From NCBI RefSeq assembly GCF_004364325.1, contig NZ_SOCP01000002.1, positions 186,001 to 250,000 on the forward strand: 64,000 nucleotides of DNA, in the 5' to 3' direction. The translations under genes and the position numbers were made by a program. Under the pieces are notes generated by a model. The model did not search any database. It was given only the letters and a program-made list of their open reading frames with translations, and was not told the origin of the DNA. The stretch is from Actinophytocola oryzae (GTDB lineage Bacteria > Actinomycetota > Actinomycetes > Mycobacteriales > Pseudonocardiaceae). Shown piece after piece: positions 9,884-18,093 of this stretch (position 1 is the first letter of the stretch; every line of letters begins with the position of its first letter).

Positions 9884-12106
9884 TCACGCTGCCCGCCTCG
9901 GGAACGCGCCCGCGGGTCTGGCGATGGTCGCGAGCCGGCGGCGGTCGATCTTCCCGGTCGTCGTGATCGGCAGCTGGTCCACGACCGCCCAGAGGCCGGG
10001 CACCATGTACGACGGCAGCTCGTCGCGGAGCCGGTCCCGCAGGTCGGCGGGGGTGATGTCCGCTCCCGGCGCCAGCCGGACCGCGGCCACGAGCCTCTTG
10101 TCGAGGCTGTCGCCGTCCGTGACCGTCACGAACGCCTCGTCGACGCCCTCCCTGGCACGCAGTGACTCGCTGATCGCGTGCAGCTCGACGCGGAAGCCGC
10201 GGATCTTGACCTGGTCGTCGGCCCGGCCGACGAAGCGGAGCCGGCCGGAGCCGTCGATCCGCACCAGGTCACCGGTGCGGTACAGCCGCTCGGGAACGTC
10301 CGGTGAGAAGAAGCCGAACGCCTTGTCGGTCTCCGCGCTGTCGTTCACGTAACCCGACGCGAGGCCGTCTCCGGCGGCATACAGTTCTCCGACGGCCCCG
10401 GGGGTCAGCAGCCTGCCGCGCCCGTCCAGGACGTGGACCCGTGTGCCCGGTACCGGCGACCCGATGGGGAGAGGGCCGTCGACGCTTTCGGGTTCGCGCA
10501 CCGAACACACTGTCGTGACGACGGTGTTCTCGGTGGGGCCGTAGCAGTTCGTGACGACGAGGCCCGGGTTGTTCGCCAGCGCCCGTCTGACGTGCTCGTG
10601 GGGCACGACGTCGCCGCCGGTCATGAGGTGCCGCAGGCCGGAGAACGAGTGTCCCGCGAATTCCTGCACCAGCCCGAAGAGGCCCGCGGTGAGAAACGCC
10701 ACGGTGATGCGGCGCTCCTCGAGGAACGCGCCGATCTCGGCCGGGAACAGCACGTCCGGTGGGCAGATCTCGAGGGTCGCACCTGTCAGCAGGGTGCCCC
10801 ACAGCTCCAGTGTGGACGCGTCGAAGGCCAGTGACGCCAGGCGAAGCGAGCGCTCACCCGGCCCCAGCGCCAGGTACTCACTCCCGTGGACCAGCCGGAT
10901 CACGCCGCGGTGCGGAATCGCCACGCCCTTGGGCGCACCGGTCGAACCCGAGGTGAAGGCGATGTACGCCCGTCGACCGGAGTCAGGCCGGACGGCGGCT
11001 GCTCCGGTGCTGTTCCGGCCCGGATGCCAGGGCTCGACCACGGGCACGCCGTGGGGTGCGAGCCGGGTGTCGTCGGCGGCGATCGCGGCGGCCGGACACG
11101 CCTTGGCCAGAATCCGGGCGGTGTGCGACGCGGGCTGTGTGAGGTCGACGCCGAAATAGGCGGCGCCCGCCCAGAGCGTGCCGAGCACGGCCACCACTTC
11201 TGCGACGGACCTCGGCACGCCGATCAGAACCGTGTCCCCGTCTCCCACGCCCGCCGCACGGAGCCGATGCGCCTGTTCGGCCGCGGCGTCGGCCAGTTCG
11301 GCGTAGGTCAGTGCCGACTCGGCGTCGCGCACGGCCACCGCGGTGGGCCACCTGCCGGCCACGTCGCGGAAGAGCGCGTCCACGGACGTGTCGGGGAACT
11401 CGCGGCTCGTGTCGTTGATCGCGGCGAGGGTTTTCCGTGCGGGGGCGGAGATGCAGCGGAGATCCGCGAGCGTCGCGTCCGCGCTGTCCGCCGCCTCGCC
11501 AAGCTGCTCCACGGCTGCCGCGTAGTCCAGGGCGAACCTCCCTGCCTCGCCTTCGGCCCAGATCTCGGCCGCGTAGTCGAGTCGGCCGGCGAACGACCCG
11601 CCCTCGTCCACCCGCACGGCGAGGTCGAACCAGGGTGCGATCTCCGCGTCCGGTCGGCCGGGTGTCGAGAAGTGAACCTGGACGAACGGATGACGTCGGC
11701 CGGACCGCGTGACGCCCAGCCTCGTGGCGACGTCGTCGAGGGGAAACCGTCCCCGTGCCAGGCTCCAGGCCAGCGACTCCTCCACGCCACGGACGAATGC
11801 CGCCGGCGCCAGGTCGTCGTCGACGTCGATCCGCACCGGAACGGGAGCGGTGGGATCGCCGACGCCCACCAGCACGGTGCTCGCCCCGGTCAGTCTGGCC
11901 AGGGTCAGACCGAGGGCGGCCAGGAGAAGGGAGTGCGGCGGCACGTCCACCGTGCGCGGTCGTAGCTCGAACGGCCACCTGCCGTAGGTGTCGGACCGGT
12001 GTGGCCGACGGTTGTCCGACGGCAGGTCCAGCGTCGTCGGCGCCGTCTTCAGTCTGTCCACCCACGACTCGACCAGGCGCACGCCCTGTCTTCTTCGCGC
12101 CCCCAT
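9884..12106 (-). CDS. NRPS-like protein: half condensation domain plus adenylation domain
   Basis: A 740-residue protein. Residues ~1-235 match only the C-terminal half of a condensation domain (blocks resembling LPSDNRRP, LLAALGLTLARLTG, HPFVQVHFS); the half with the HHxxxDG catalytic motif is missing. Residues ~245-735 form a complete adenylation domain: AYIAFTSGSTGAPKG (A3), FDASTLELWG (A4), NCYGPTENT (A5), YRTGDLVR (A7), GRADDQVKIRGFRVE (A8) and TTTGKIDRR with the A10 lysine. There is no carrier domain; it is encoded by the preceding gene, coupled by a TGATG overlap. My reading of the specificity pocket (D-A-L-F-M-G-C-V against GrsA positions) suggests a hydrophobic or aromatic amino acid, with low certainty. 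Role: activate an amino acid and load it on the stand-alone carrier. Confidence 0.92.
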   Translation of the reverse strand: MGARRRQGVRLVESWVDRLKTAPTTLDLPSDNRRPHRSDTYGRWPFELRPRTVDVPPHSLLLAALGLTLARLTGASTVLVGVGDPTAPVPVRIDVDDDLAPAAFVRGVEESLAWSLARGRFPLDDVATRLGVTRSGRRHPFVQVHFSTPGRPDAEIAPWFDLAVRVDEGGSFAGRLDYAAEIWAEGEAGRFALDYAAAVEQLGEAADSADATLADLRCISAPARKTLAAINDTSREFPDTSVDALFRDVAGRWPTAVAVRDAESALTYAELADAAAEQAHRLRAAGVGDGDTVLIGVPRSVAEVVAVLGTLWAGAAYFGVDLTQPASHTARILAKACPAAAIAADDTRLAPHGVPVVEPWHPGRNSTGAAAVRPDSGRRAYIAFTSGSTGAPKGVAIPHRGVIRLVHGSEYLALGPGERSLRLASLAFDASTLELWGTLLTGATLEICPPDVLFPAEIGAFLEERRITVAFLTAGLFGLVQEFAGHSFSGLRHLMTGGDVVPHEHVRRALANNPGLVVTNCYGPTENTVVTTVCSVREPESVDGPLPIGSPVPGTRVHVLDGRGRLLTPGAVGELYAAGDGLASGYVNDSAETDKAFGFFSPDVPERLYRTGDLVRIDGSGRLRFVGRADDQVKIRGFRVELHAISESLRAREGVDEAFVTVTDGDSLDKRLVAAVRLAPGADITPADLRDRLRDELPSYMVPGLWAVVDQLPITTTGKIDRRRLATIARPAGAFPRRAA

Positions 12107-12405
12107 CAGGCCGCCTCGCCGCTGCGGTCACTCTCCATCAACCTGCCGAGCAACGCGGCCTGTTTCCTGATCGTGGGGGCCCGGAGGACGTCGACGGCCT
12201 TGATCGTGAGCCCGGAGGACGTCGAGATCCTCCCGATGAGGGCGATGAGGACGAACGAGTCGCCGCCCGCGTCGAAGAAGCTCGTGTCGTCGTCGGGTGT
12301 GTCGTAGCCGAGGGTGTCCCGCCACGCCGAGCGGACGAGGCCGACGAGACGAGGTTGGTCCCCGGCCTCCGCGTCGGCCTGACCGGAGCTTGTCACGTCG
12401 GACAT
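12106..12405 (-). CDS. Stand-alone peptidyl carrier protein
   Basis: A 99-residue carrier protein with the phosphopantetheine site FFDAGGDSFVLIAL (Ser in GGDS). It begins at ATG 12405, preceded by AGAGG at normal spacing; the GTG at 12414 has the Shine-Dalgarno sequence too close. Its TGA overlaps the ATG of the adenylation gene (TGATG). The separation of the carrier from the adenylation protein is characteristic of pathways in which a loaded amino acid is modified in trans, for example by the acyl-CoA dehydrogenase and monooxygenase encoded downstream. Confidence 0.92.
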   Translation of the reverse strand: MSDVTSSGQADAEAGDQPRLVGLVRSAWRDTLGYDTPDDDTSFFDAGGDSFVLIALIGRISTSSGLTIKAVDVLRAPTIRKQAALLGRLMESDRSGEAA

Positions 12406-12473
12406 GATCCGCACCTCTCCCAGTGGTTGTTCGTGCGTTGTGAGCCGTGTCGGGGATGTCGACCGGTCCGGGA

Positions 12474-13241
12474 TCAGGCAGCCTCCGTGCCCGACCTGAC
12501 GAGGTCCAGGACGTCACGCAGGTCGGCGAGCAGCGTGGCCTCCTCGGGTGTGAGGTAGAAGTGCCCGCCGGGCAGCACGCGCAGCCGGAAGGCACCGCGT
12601 GTCATCTCCGCCCAGCGCCCGATGTCCTCCGGAGCCACCTCGGTGTCGTCGGCCCCGGCGTAGGCGTGGATCGGGCAGTCGAGCAGTGGCCGGGGGCCAC
12701 CGGAATAGCCGCCCACCAGGCCGTAATCGCCGCGGACCGCGGGCAGTGTCGCCTCGCGCAGGTCCGGGTTCTCGAAGGCCGAGGCACGGCTCGCGTCCAG
12801 GCTCACGACGTGCGCGATGATGTCCTCGTCCGCGCTGGGGACGACGCGGTCGGCAGGCAGCACGTGCGGCGGCTGTGTTCCGGACACGCACAGGGCGGCA
12901 GGCGGGTACCCCCGGTGCTGGAGGCGCAACGCCACCTCGTGGGCGACGGTGGCGCCGAAACAGTGACCGAACAACACCAGCCGTCGCTGTGCCAACTCGC
13001 CGAGCGCGTCGGCGACGTCCTCCGCGAGCGCTTCCAGCCCGGGCGGGAACGGGTCGTCGAACCGCTCCTCCCGACCCGGGTACCGCACGGCCATGACACC
13101 GACATCCGACGGCAGTCCCCGCGGCCAGGAGCGGTACTGCCCGGCCACGGACCCGGCGTGGGGAAAACAGACGAGCTTCGTCGTGCACTCGTCGCCGTCA
13201 CGGAAGCGGCGAACCCATTGGTCCGCAGGCGATCCGGTCAT
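12474..13241 (-). CDS. Type II thioesterase with Cys nucleophile
   Basis: A 255-residue alpha/beta hydrolase of the type II (external) thioesterase family: CFPHAGSVAGQYRSW near the N-terminus, VRYPGREERFDDP, the nucleophile elbow LFGHCFGA, an acidic residue in YAGADDTEVAP and the catalytic His in LPGGHFYLT. The elbow has Cys94 (codon TGT at 12960-12962) where the family normally has Ser. Start ATG at 13241 is preceded by AGAGGGG; a further ATG at 13265 is possible. First gene of the five-gene operon running to 7500; likely role is editing or releasing acyl groups from the stand-alone carrier. Confidence 0.93.
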   Translation of the reverse strand: MTGSPADQWVRRFRDGDECTTKLVCFPHAGSVAGQYRSWPRGLPSDVGVMAVRYPGREERFDDPFPPGLEALAEDVADALGELAQRRLVLFGHCFGATVAHEVALRLQHRGYPPAALCVSGTQPPHVLPADRVVPSADEDIIAHVVSLDASRASAFENPDLREATLPAVRGDYGLVGGYSGGPRPLLDCPIHAYAGADDTEVAPEDIGRWAEMTRGAFRLRVLPGGHFYLTPEEATLLADLRDVLDLVRSGTEAA

Positions 13242-13457
13242 CGGTCCACCCCTCTTCCTTGCCATACAAAGGACATCGTCACCTGCGGAGGTCAGAGGTC
13301 TGATCGGCGAAGGATAGTTCGGCGATCGGGACGGCCGCATATCCGAAAGTGCGAAGATTATTCGCGGACGGGACCTGCCGGTGGTCGGCCGCGCGTCGAC
13401 GGCCGCGGTCGTGGCCGGCGCACGCTCCCGTCGGGCTCGATCGGTCATGCTGACGGG
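13242..13457. promoter_or_regulatory. Divergent promoter region
   Basis: A 216-bp spacer between the leftward thioesterase operon and the rightward kinase gene, more AT-rich than its surroundings (for example GAAGATTATTCG near 13350). It must hold the promoter of the five-gene operon, but I see no clean -35/-10 pair. Confidence 0.4.
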
Positions 13458-14402
13458 GTGGAACCGACCTGGCTGGACGAACCGACGGTCGACGCCCTGC
13501 GGGACGCGCTGCGCGCCGTGGCGCCGGACCTGGCCGAGGCCACGATCGTGCCTCGCGGGCTCGAGCCGAACGACGACCCGGAGTGGTGTGCGGCCACCGC
13601 GGTGGTCGACGACCGGTTCGTGGTGAAGTTCGCCTGGGCCCGACCCGCCGCGCTGCGGATCTGTGATCAGACACGGGTCCTGGACGCGCTGACGACAGTC
13701 GCACCCCGCCTGCCGCTGCCCGAGGTGGTGACGTTCTCCCGTCGTCCGGCGATGCTGGTCATGCGCCGGGTGCCGGCCATGCCGTTCTTCCAGGTGCGGG
13801 ACCTGGTCGGGTTCGCCGAGCGGGACGGTGTCGCCCGGGACCTCGCCGCGGTTCTCGCCGAACTGCACGATCCTGGGATGCCGCACGCGGTCGCCCGGGT
13901 GATCGGCCCGCTGCCGGAGTCGAACCCGCCTGTCCCGACGGACACGCTCCGCGCCCGGTTCGGCGCGCTGGTCCGGCCCGACCAGCGTGACCGCGTGCTG
14001 TCCTGGTGCGACCGGGCCGACGCGGTGCTCGCGACGCCGGGGCGGACCGTGCTGGTGCACGGCGACTTCCACGGCGACAACCACCTGTGGGACCCGAGGA
14101 CGCTGGCGCTGCGGGTGGTCGTGGACCTGGAGACGGTGGGCGTCGGCGAGCCCGAGTTCGACCTGCGTTGTCTTCCGGCGGACTGCGGCATCGAGCTGTT
14201 CACCGCGACCGTGGCCCACTACGACAAGCTGACCGGCACGACACTCGAGGTGAACCGCGTCATGGCGTGGCACCTGCGCACCGTGCTCGGCGACGCGCTG
14301 TGGCGGACCGAGGCAGGAGGTCCGTTGCCGGACGGGCGAACACCGCGGCAGTGGGTCGACGACCTGGCCGACAGGTTCGCCAGGCTCGGCATCTGGACCT
14401 GA
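13458..14402 (+). CDS. Aminoglycoside phosphotransferase-family kinase
   Basis: A 314-residue protein of the APH/choline-kinase-like fold. The catalytic loop is VLVHGDFHGDNHLWD, followed by the metal-binding DLETVGVG segment; an ATP-site strand with FVVKFAWA lies in the N-lobe. GTG at 13458 is chosen because the sequence directly after it (EPTWLDEPTVDALRDAL) is the first convincingly coding part; the frame continues open far upstream over the thioesterase gene, which is a shadow. It may phosphorylate a small hydroxylated metabolite or an antibiotic; the substrate is unknown. Convergent with crtU downstream. Confidence 0.85.
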   Translation: MEPTWLDEPTVDALRDALRAVAPDLAEATIVPRGLEPNDDPEWCAATAVVDDRFVVKFAWARPAALRICDQTRVLDALTTVAPRLPLPEVVTFSRRPAMLVMRRVPAMPFFQVRDLVGFAERDGVARDLAAVLAELHDPGMPHAVARVIGPLPESNPPVPTDTLRARFGALVRPDQRDRVLSWCDRADAVLATPGRTVLVHGDFHGDNHLWDPRTLALRVVVDLETVGVGEPEFDLRCLPADCGIELFTATVAHYDKLTGTTLEVNRVMAWHLRTVLGDALWRTEAGGPLPDGRTPRQWVDDLADRFARLGIWT

Positions 14403-14440
14403 CGGTCGGGCTGGGAGCTGGCGACCGCTGTGGATCCGGG

Positions 14441-16000
14441 TCAGCCGGCCGATCGGCGGGCGGCTCGCCGCAGGAATGGTGACCTGCCGGAGTTCGTGAC
14501 CGACCACAGGTCGTGACCCCGTATCCGCCAGTGGCCGAGCAAAGCGTTGGCCGCGGTGAAGCCCGAAGTGGCGGCGCGTTCCATGAGGGCGACGGGGAGG
14601 TCGACGCGCACGAGGTCGCCCGCCAGGACGAGAGCGGGGTCCGGGGTGGTGACGGTCGGGCGGTGGGCGAAGCTGCCGGGTGCGAACAGTGGGCAGTCCT
14701 GCGCGAGCACGTGTTCCTCGTGGCGGATGCGGGCTTCGGCGAGTTCCGGGTAGACCGTGCGCAGCTGTGCGGTCAGGTCGTCCACGACCTGGTTCTGGTC
14801 GACCTCGTCGGGCAGGGCGTAGGCGTGCAGCTCGACCACCGAACCCCCGGTGTTCGCCCGCCACGTTCGTGCCTCGTCCTCGAACAGGTCCAGGACGCTG
14901 ATGTTGTCCAGCAGCCGGAAGCCGCTCGTGCCGAGGAACGGTGCGCGGTGCGGGGCAGCGGGGCGGTCCAGCCACAGCCTGCTGACCAGGAACGGAGGCG
15001 CGGTACGCAGCGCGGCGATCCTGGACCGCCAGCCGGGGTCGCCGAGAGTGGGCGAGTCGGCGACCAGCCGCCGCAGGCCGCGGACGTCGGTGGCGAGCAC
15101 GACCGCGTCCGCCGTGAGCCGTTCGGTCGCGGTGTGGACGGTGAACCCCGCGGGCCCGCGTTCGATTCGCGACACGCTCGTGCCGGTGCGCACCTCCGCG
15201 CCCAGCTCGGTCAGGAGGCGGTGGAGCGGGTGCCACAGCGTCGTCGGGTAGGCGTCGCGGGGGACGTCGAAGATCAGGCCCTCGCTCGAGCCGAGGAAGT
15301 AGATGTGGAACATGGTGGCGAGCTCGGCCGCCGACAGGTTCACGGGGTCGGCGAAGAAGCTGCGGGAGAACACCTCGAAGGCCAGGTGACGGGCCGCGGC
15401 GGGGAAACCGATGTCACGCAGGAAGGTCGAGGCGTCGACGGCGTCCAGCTCGGCGTAGGTGCGGGGGATCGAGACGTCGAACAGGCGGGTGGCCGCGGCG
15501 GGGTTCATCCTGCGCAGGTCGGCGAGGGTGAACGTCTTGCTGCGCAGCACGAAGCCGGCAACGTTCCACGGCGGGGTGCGGGGGATGCCCGCGAAGCTCT
15601 CCTCGGTGCCGTCGACGTGCAGGAGTGGGTAGTCCGCCACGGGGCGCAGCATGCCCAGGTCGGGGGAGACGCGCCGCAACAGGGCGCGCAGGTTGTAGTA
15701 CTGCTTGAAGAACGCGTGGAAGCCGCGGGTCATCGTGCGGTCCGGGGCCGCCGACCAGCCCTGGAGCCGGCCGCCGAGGTCCGGCTCCTTCTCGACGAGC
15801 CGTACCGACAAGCCGCGTTCGGCGAGGGCCACCGCCGCGGTGACACCCGCGATGCCACCTCCCACGACCACGGCACGCGGCGGCCGGTCGAGGTGGGAGG
15901 CCGACGGCCGGCCGGGACGGGCGGGGAGCACCTCGGCGTTGCGGTCACGACCGGGACGGATCGGCGGTTCGACCGGGAGTCCACGCATGGGCAGCATCAC
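14441..16000 (-). CDS. crtU: CrtU-like carotenoid beta-ring desaturase/methyltransferase
   Basis: A 519-residue FAD-dependent enzyme of the isorenieratene synthase group, which converts beta-rings of carotenoids to aromatic phi-rings. The FAD fold is AVVVGGGIAGVTAAVALAERG near residue 43. The diagnostic stretch GFHAFFKQYYNLRALLRRV follows, and the C-terminal flavin contact is in LVLAGDLVRVDLPVALMERA. The first ~40 residues (Pro/Arg rich) are poorly conserved, so the start may lie within MMLPMRG (16000 or a few codons later). It stands apart from the crtE-I-B group but beside cruF on the opposite strand. With crtY in the same window, the product should include an aromatic-ring carotenoid. Confidence 0.87.
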   Translation of the reverse strand: MMLPMRGLPVEPPIRPGRDRNAEVLPARPGRPSASHLDRPPRAVVVGGGIAGVTAAVALAERGLSVRLVEKEPDLGGRLQGWSAAPDRTMTRGFHAFFKQYYNLRALLRRVSPDLGMLRPVADYPLLHVDGTEESFAGIPRTPPWNVAGFVLRSKTFTLADLRRMNPAAATRLFDVSIPRTYAELDAVDASTFLRDIGFPAAARHLAFEVFSRSFFADPVNLSAAELATMFHIYFLGSSEGLIFDVPRDAYPTTLWHPLHRLLTELGAEVRTGTSVSRIERGPAGFTVHTATERLTADAVVLATDVRGLRRLVADSPTLGDPGWRSRIAALRTAPPFLVSRLWLDRPAAPHRAPFLGTSGFRLLDNISVLDLFEDEARTWRANTGGSVVELHAYALPDEVDQNQVVDDLTAQLRTVYPELAEARIRHEEHVLAQDCPLFAPGSFAHRPTVTTPDPALVLAGDLVRVDLPVALMERAATSGFTAANALLGHWRIRGHDLWSVTNSGRSPFLRRAARRSAG

Positions 16001-16110
16001 CCGATGCTCGCAGGGGCCGCCACCATGCGCTGAACGAAGGCCGCCGCCCGCCGTGGGTTGTGGTGGGAGGCGGCGGTGGGTTGGTGCAAGGGCGGCCGTC
16101 GCCGTGGACT

Positions 16111-16139
16111 GGGTGGAGGGTTGTGGGCTGGGTGGGGGG
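16111..16139 (+). promoter_or_regulatory. G-quadruplex motif in the crtU/cruF divergent spacer
   Basis: Five G-runs of three or more (GGG-4-GGG-4-GGG-2-GGG-1-GGGGGG) on the plus strand, inside a strongly G/T-biased tract (about 16050-16145) between the divergent crtU and cruF-like genes. It fits the classical four-run quadruplex pattern. No conventional promoter hexamers are obvious in this 188-bp spacer. Confidence 0.5.
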
Positions 16140-16188
16140 CGTCGTTGGTCGTCGTGCCGGAGTGGGGTGGTGCGGTTAGTGTTCGGCC

Positions 16189-16992
16189 ATGTCCCCGGTG
16201 GCCCAGGTTCAGCGTGCGCTGGGGGCGCGTGTTGTCGGGGTGATGGGCTGGGTCGCGGGGGTGGCCGTCGTCCTCGCCCAGATCGTCTACTCCATGACCG
16301 ACCCGGGGGACCGGCTGCCGACCACGGTCCTCTCGGTGGTGGCGTTCGCCGTAGCGTCGGTGTGTGACGCCGCTGCCCGTTTCGGGGCTCGGACCGCGGT
16401 ACTGCTGGTGCTTGTCGCCGGTGGTGGTGGGTTGGTCGCCGAGACCGTTGGGGTGCACACGGGGTTTCCCTTCGGTGACTACCGCTACACCGGCACCCTC
16501 GGGGCCGAGTTGCTCGGCGTGCCCGTGCTCGTCCCGCTGGCCTGGGTCATGATGGCGTGGCCCGCACTGCTCGTCGGGCGTGCGTTGGCGGGTGCGGGTC
16601 GTCCGCCGTGGGTCGCTGTGCCGATCGGTGCCGGGGCGCTCGCGTCATGGGACGTGTTCCTCGACCCCCAGATGGTCGACGCCGGGCACTGGGTCTGGGC
16701 GCACCCCTCGCCGGGGCTGCCCGGCGTGGCCGACGTGCCGCTCACCAACTTCGCCGGGTGGCTCCTGGTGGCACTGCTGATGCTGCTCCTCCTGCACCGG
16801 GCCACCCCGCCCGGAACCGACCTGGACCTGCGTGCCGGACCCGCGCCCCTGCTCTACCTGTGGACCTACGGCTCGTCCGTCTGGGCCCACGCCGCCTTCT
16901 TCGACCGGCCGTGGGTGTCGCTCGTCGCCGGTGTCCTCATGGGACTGACCGCCCTGCCGTTCGCCGTGGTGCTCTGGCGGACGCTCCGGTGA
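16189..16992 (+). CDS. cruF: CruF-like carotenoid hydratase (DUF422)
   Basis: A 267-residue integral membrane protein with about seven hydrophobic helices. It has the DUF422 signatures AETVGVHTGFPFGDYRYTGTLG, GVPVLVPLAWVMMAW and WDVFLDPQMVDAGHWVW. Members of this family (CruF, C50 carotenoid hydratases) add water across the terminal psi-end double bond of acyclic carotenoid ends, giving a 1'-hydroxy group. It is followed by a GT2 glycosyltransferase (GTGA overlap) and a CrtI-like desaturase, the arrangement expected for making a hydroxylated and glycosylated end group. Start ATG at 16189; the upstream spacer is G-rich. Confidence 0.87.
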   Translation: MSPVAQVQRALGARVVGVMGWVAGVAVVLAQIVYSMTDPGDRLPTTVLSVVAFAVASVCDAAARFGARTAVLLVLVAGGGGLVAETVGVHTGFPFGDYRYTGTLGAELLGVPVLVPLAWVMMAWPALLVGRALAGAGRPPWVAVPIGAGALASWDVFLDPQMVDAGHWVWAHPSPGLPGVADVPLTNFAGWLLVALLMLLLLHRATPPGTDLDLRAGPAPLLYLWTYGSSVWAHAAFFDRPWVSLVAGVLMGLTALPFAVVLWRTLR

Positions 16993-18092
16993 ACCTCGTG
17001 CGTGCCGCGGCCGCCGCGGCGGTCCTGTCCGCCTGCCACGCCGTGGTCAACGCACGCCTGATGCGTGTCCCTCCCACGGAGCCACCCGAAGTCGGCGAAC
17101 CGGTCTCGGTGTGCCTTCCCGCCCGTGACGAGGCCCACCGCATCGCGCCGACGATCCGCTCCCTGCTCGCCCAGCACGGCGTGCGGGACCTGGAGATCAT
17201 CGTGCTCGACGACGGGTCGACCGACCACACGGCCGACGTCGTGCGTGACGTGGCCGCCCGCGATCCCCGACTGCGTGTCGTGACCGGGGCACCACCGCCG
17301 CCCGGCCTGCCCGGCAAACCGCACGCCTGTGCCCGTCTCGCCGCCGAGGCACGCGGCAGCGTGCTCGTGTTCGTCGACGCCGACGTCGTGCTTGCCCCGC
17401 ACGCGGTGGCCGCCGCCGTCGCCCTGCTTCGCGACCTCGGCCTCGACGCCGTCTCGCCCTTCCCCCGCCAGCTCGCCGACGACCTGCCCACCCGGCTGGT
17501 GCAGCCGCTGCTGCAGTGGACCTGGCTGGTGTTCCTGCCGCTGCGGCTGTCGGAGCGGTCTTCGCGGCCGTCGCTGTCCGCGGCCAACGGGCAGTTCCTG
17601 GTGCTCGACCGTGCCGCCCTCGACCGCGCGGGAGGGTTCGAGTCCGTCGCGACCGCCGTGCTCGACGACATCGCCCTCATGCGGGCGATCAAGCGGTCCG
17701 GAGGACGGGGCATCGTCGCGGACGGGAGTGCGGTCGCGACCTGCCGCATGTACGCGGGCTGGCCCGAGGTGCGGGACGGCTACACCAAGTCGCTGTGGTC
17801 GGTCGCCGGCAACCCCGCCTCGGCGGCGGCACTCGCGCTCGGCCTCGCGTGGCTCTACCTGCTGCCCCCGCTCGCCGCACTGGCCGGGTCACGCGCCGGT
17901 CTGGTCGGCTACCTCGCCGGGGTGGCCGGGCGCGTGGTGGCCGCCCGGCACACCGGCGGACGTGTGTGGCCCGACTCGCTCGCGCACCCGGTCTCGGTGG
18001 GCGTCCTGCTCTCGCTGCTCGGCCGGTCGTGGCGGGCACGCGGGACCGGCCGGCTCACCTGGAAGGGCCGGTCGCTGCGGGGGAGCGACTGA
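16989..18092 (+). CDS. Carotenoid-cluster glycosyltransferase, family GT2
   Basis: A 367-residue GT-A fold enzyme. Near the N-terminus is VSVCLPARDEAHRIAPTIRSLL, then EIIVLDDGSTDHT and the DxD-type VFVDADVVL; later LSAANGQFLVLDR, the ED-like region TAVLDDIALMRAIKRSG and a hydrophobic C-terminal part with two or three membrane helices. The GTG start overlaps the stop of the DUF422 gene. By context with CruF it probably glycosylates the new hydroxyl of the carotenoid end, like CruG in cyanobacteria; acceptor and sugar are inference. Confidence 0.85.
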   Translation: MNLVRAAAAAAVLSACHAVVNARLMRVPPTEPPEVGEPVSVCLPARDEAHRIAPTIRSLLAQHGVRDLEIIVLDDGSTDHTADVVRDVAARDPRLRVVTGAPPPPGLPGKPHACARLAAEARGSVLVFVDADVVLAPHAVAAAVALLRDLGLDAVSPFPRQLADDLPTRLVQPLLQWTWLVFLPLRLSERSSRPSLSAANGQFLVLDRAALDRAGGFESVATAVLDDIALMRAIKRSGGRGIVADGSAVATCRMYAGWPEVRDGYTKSLWSVAGNPASAAALALGLAWLYLLPPLAALAGSRAGLVGYLAGVAGRVVAARHTGGRVWPDSLAHPVSVGVLLSLLGRSWRARGTGRLTWKGRSLRGSD

Positions 18093-18093
18093 C

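Noticed and set aside
12447..13457. N-terminal extension of the APH-like kinase frame
   Set aside because: It is antisense to the thioesterase gene and has no APH similarity; the kinase begins at about 13458.
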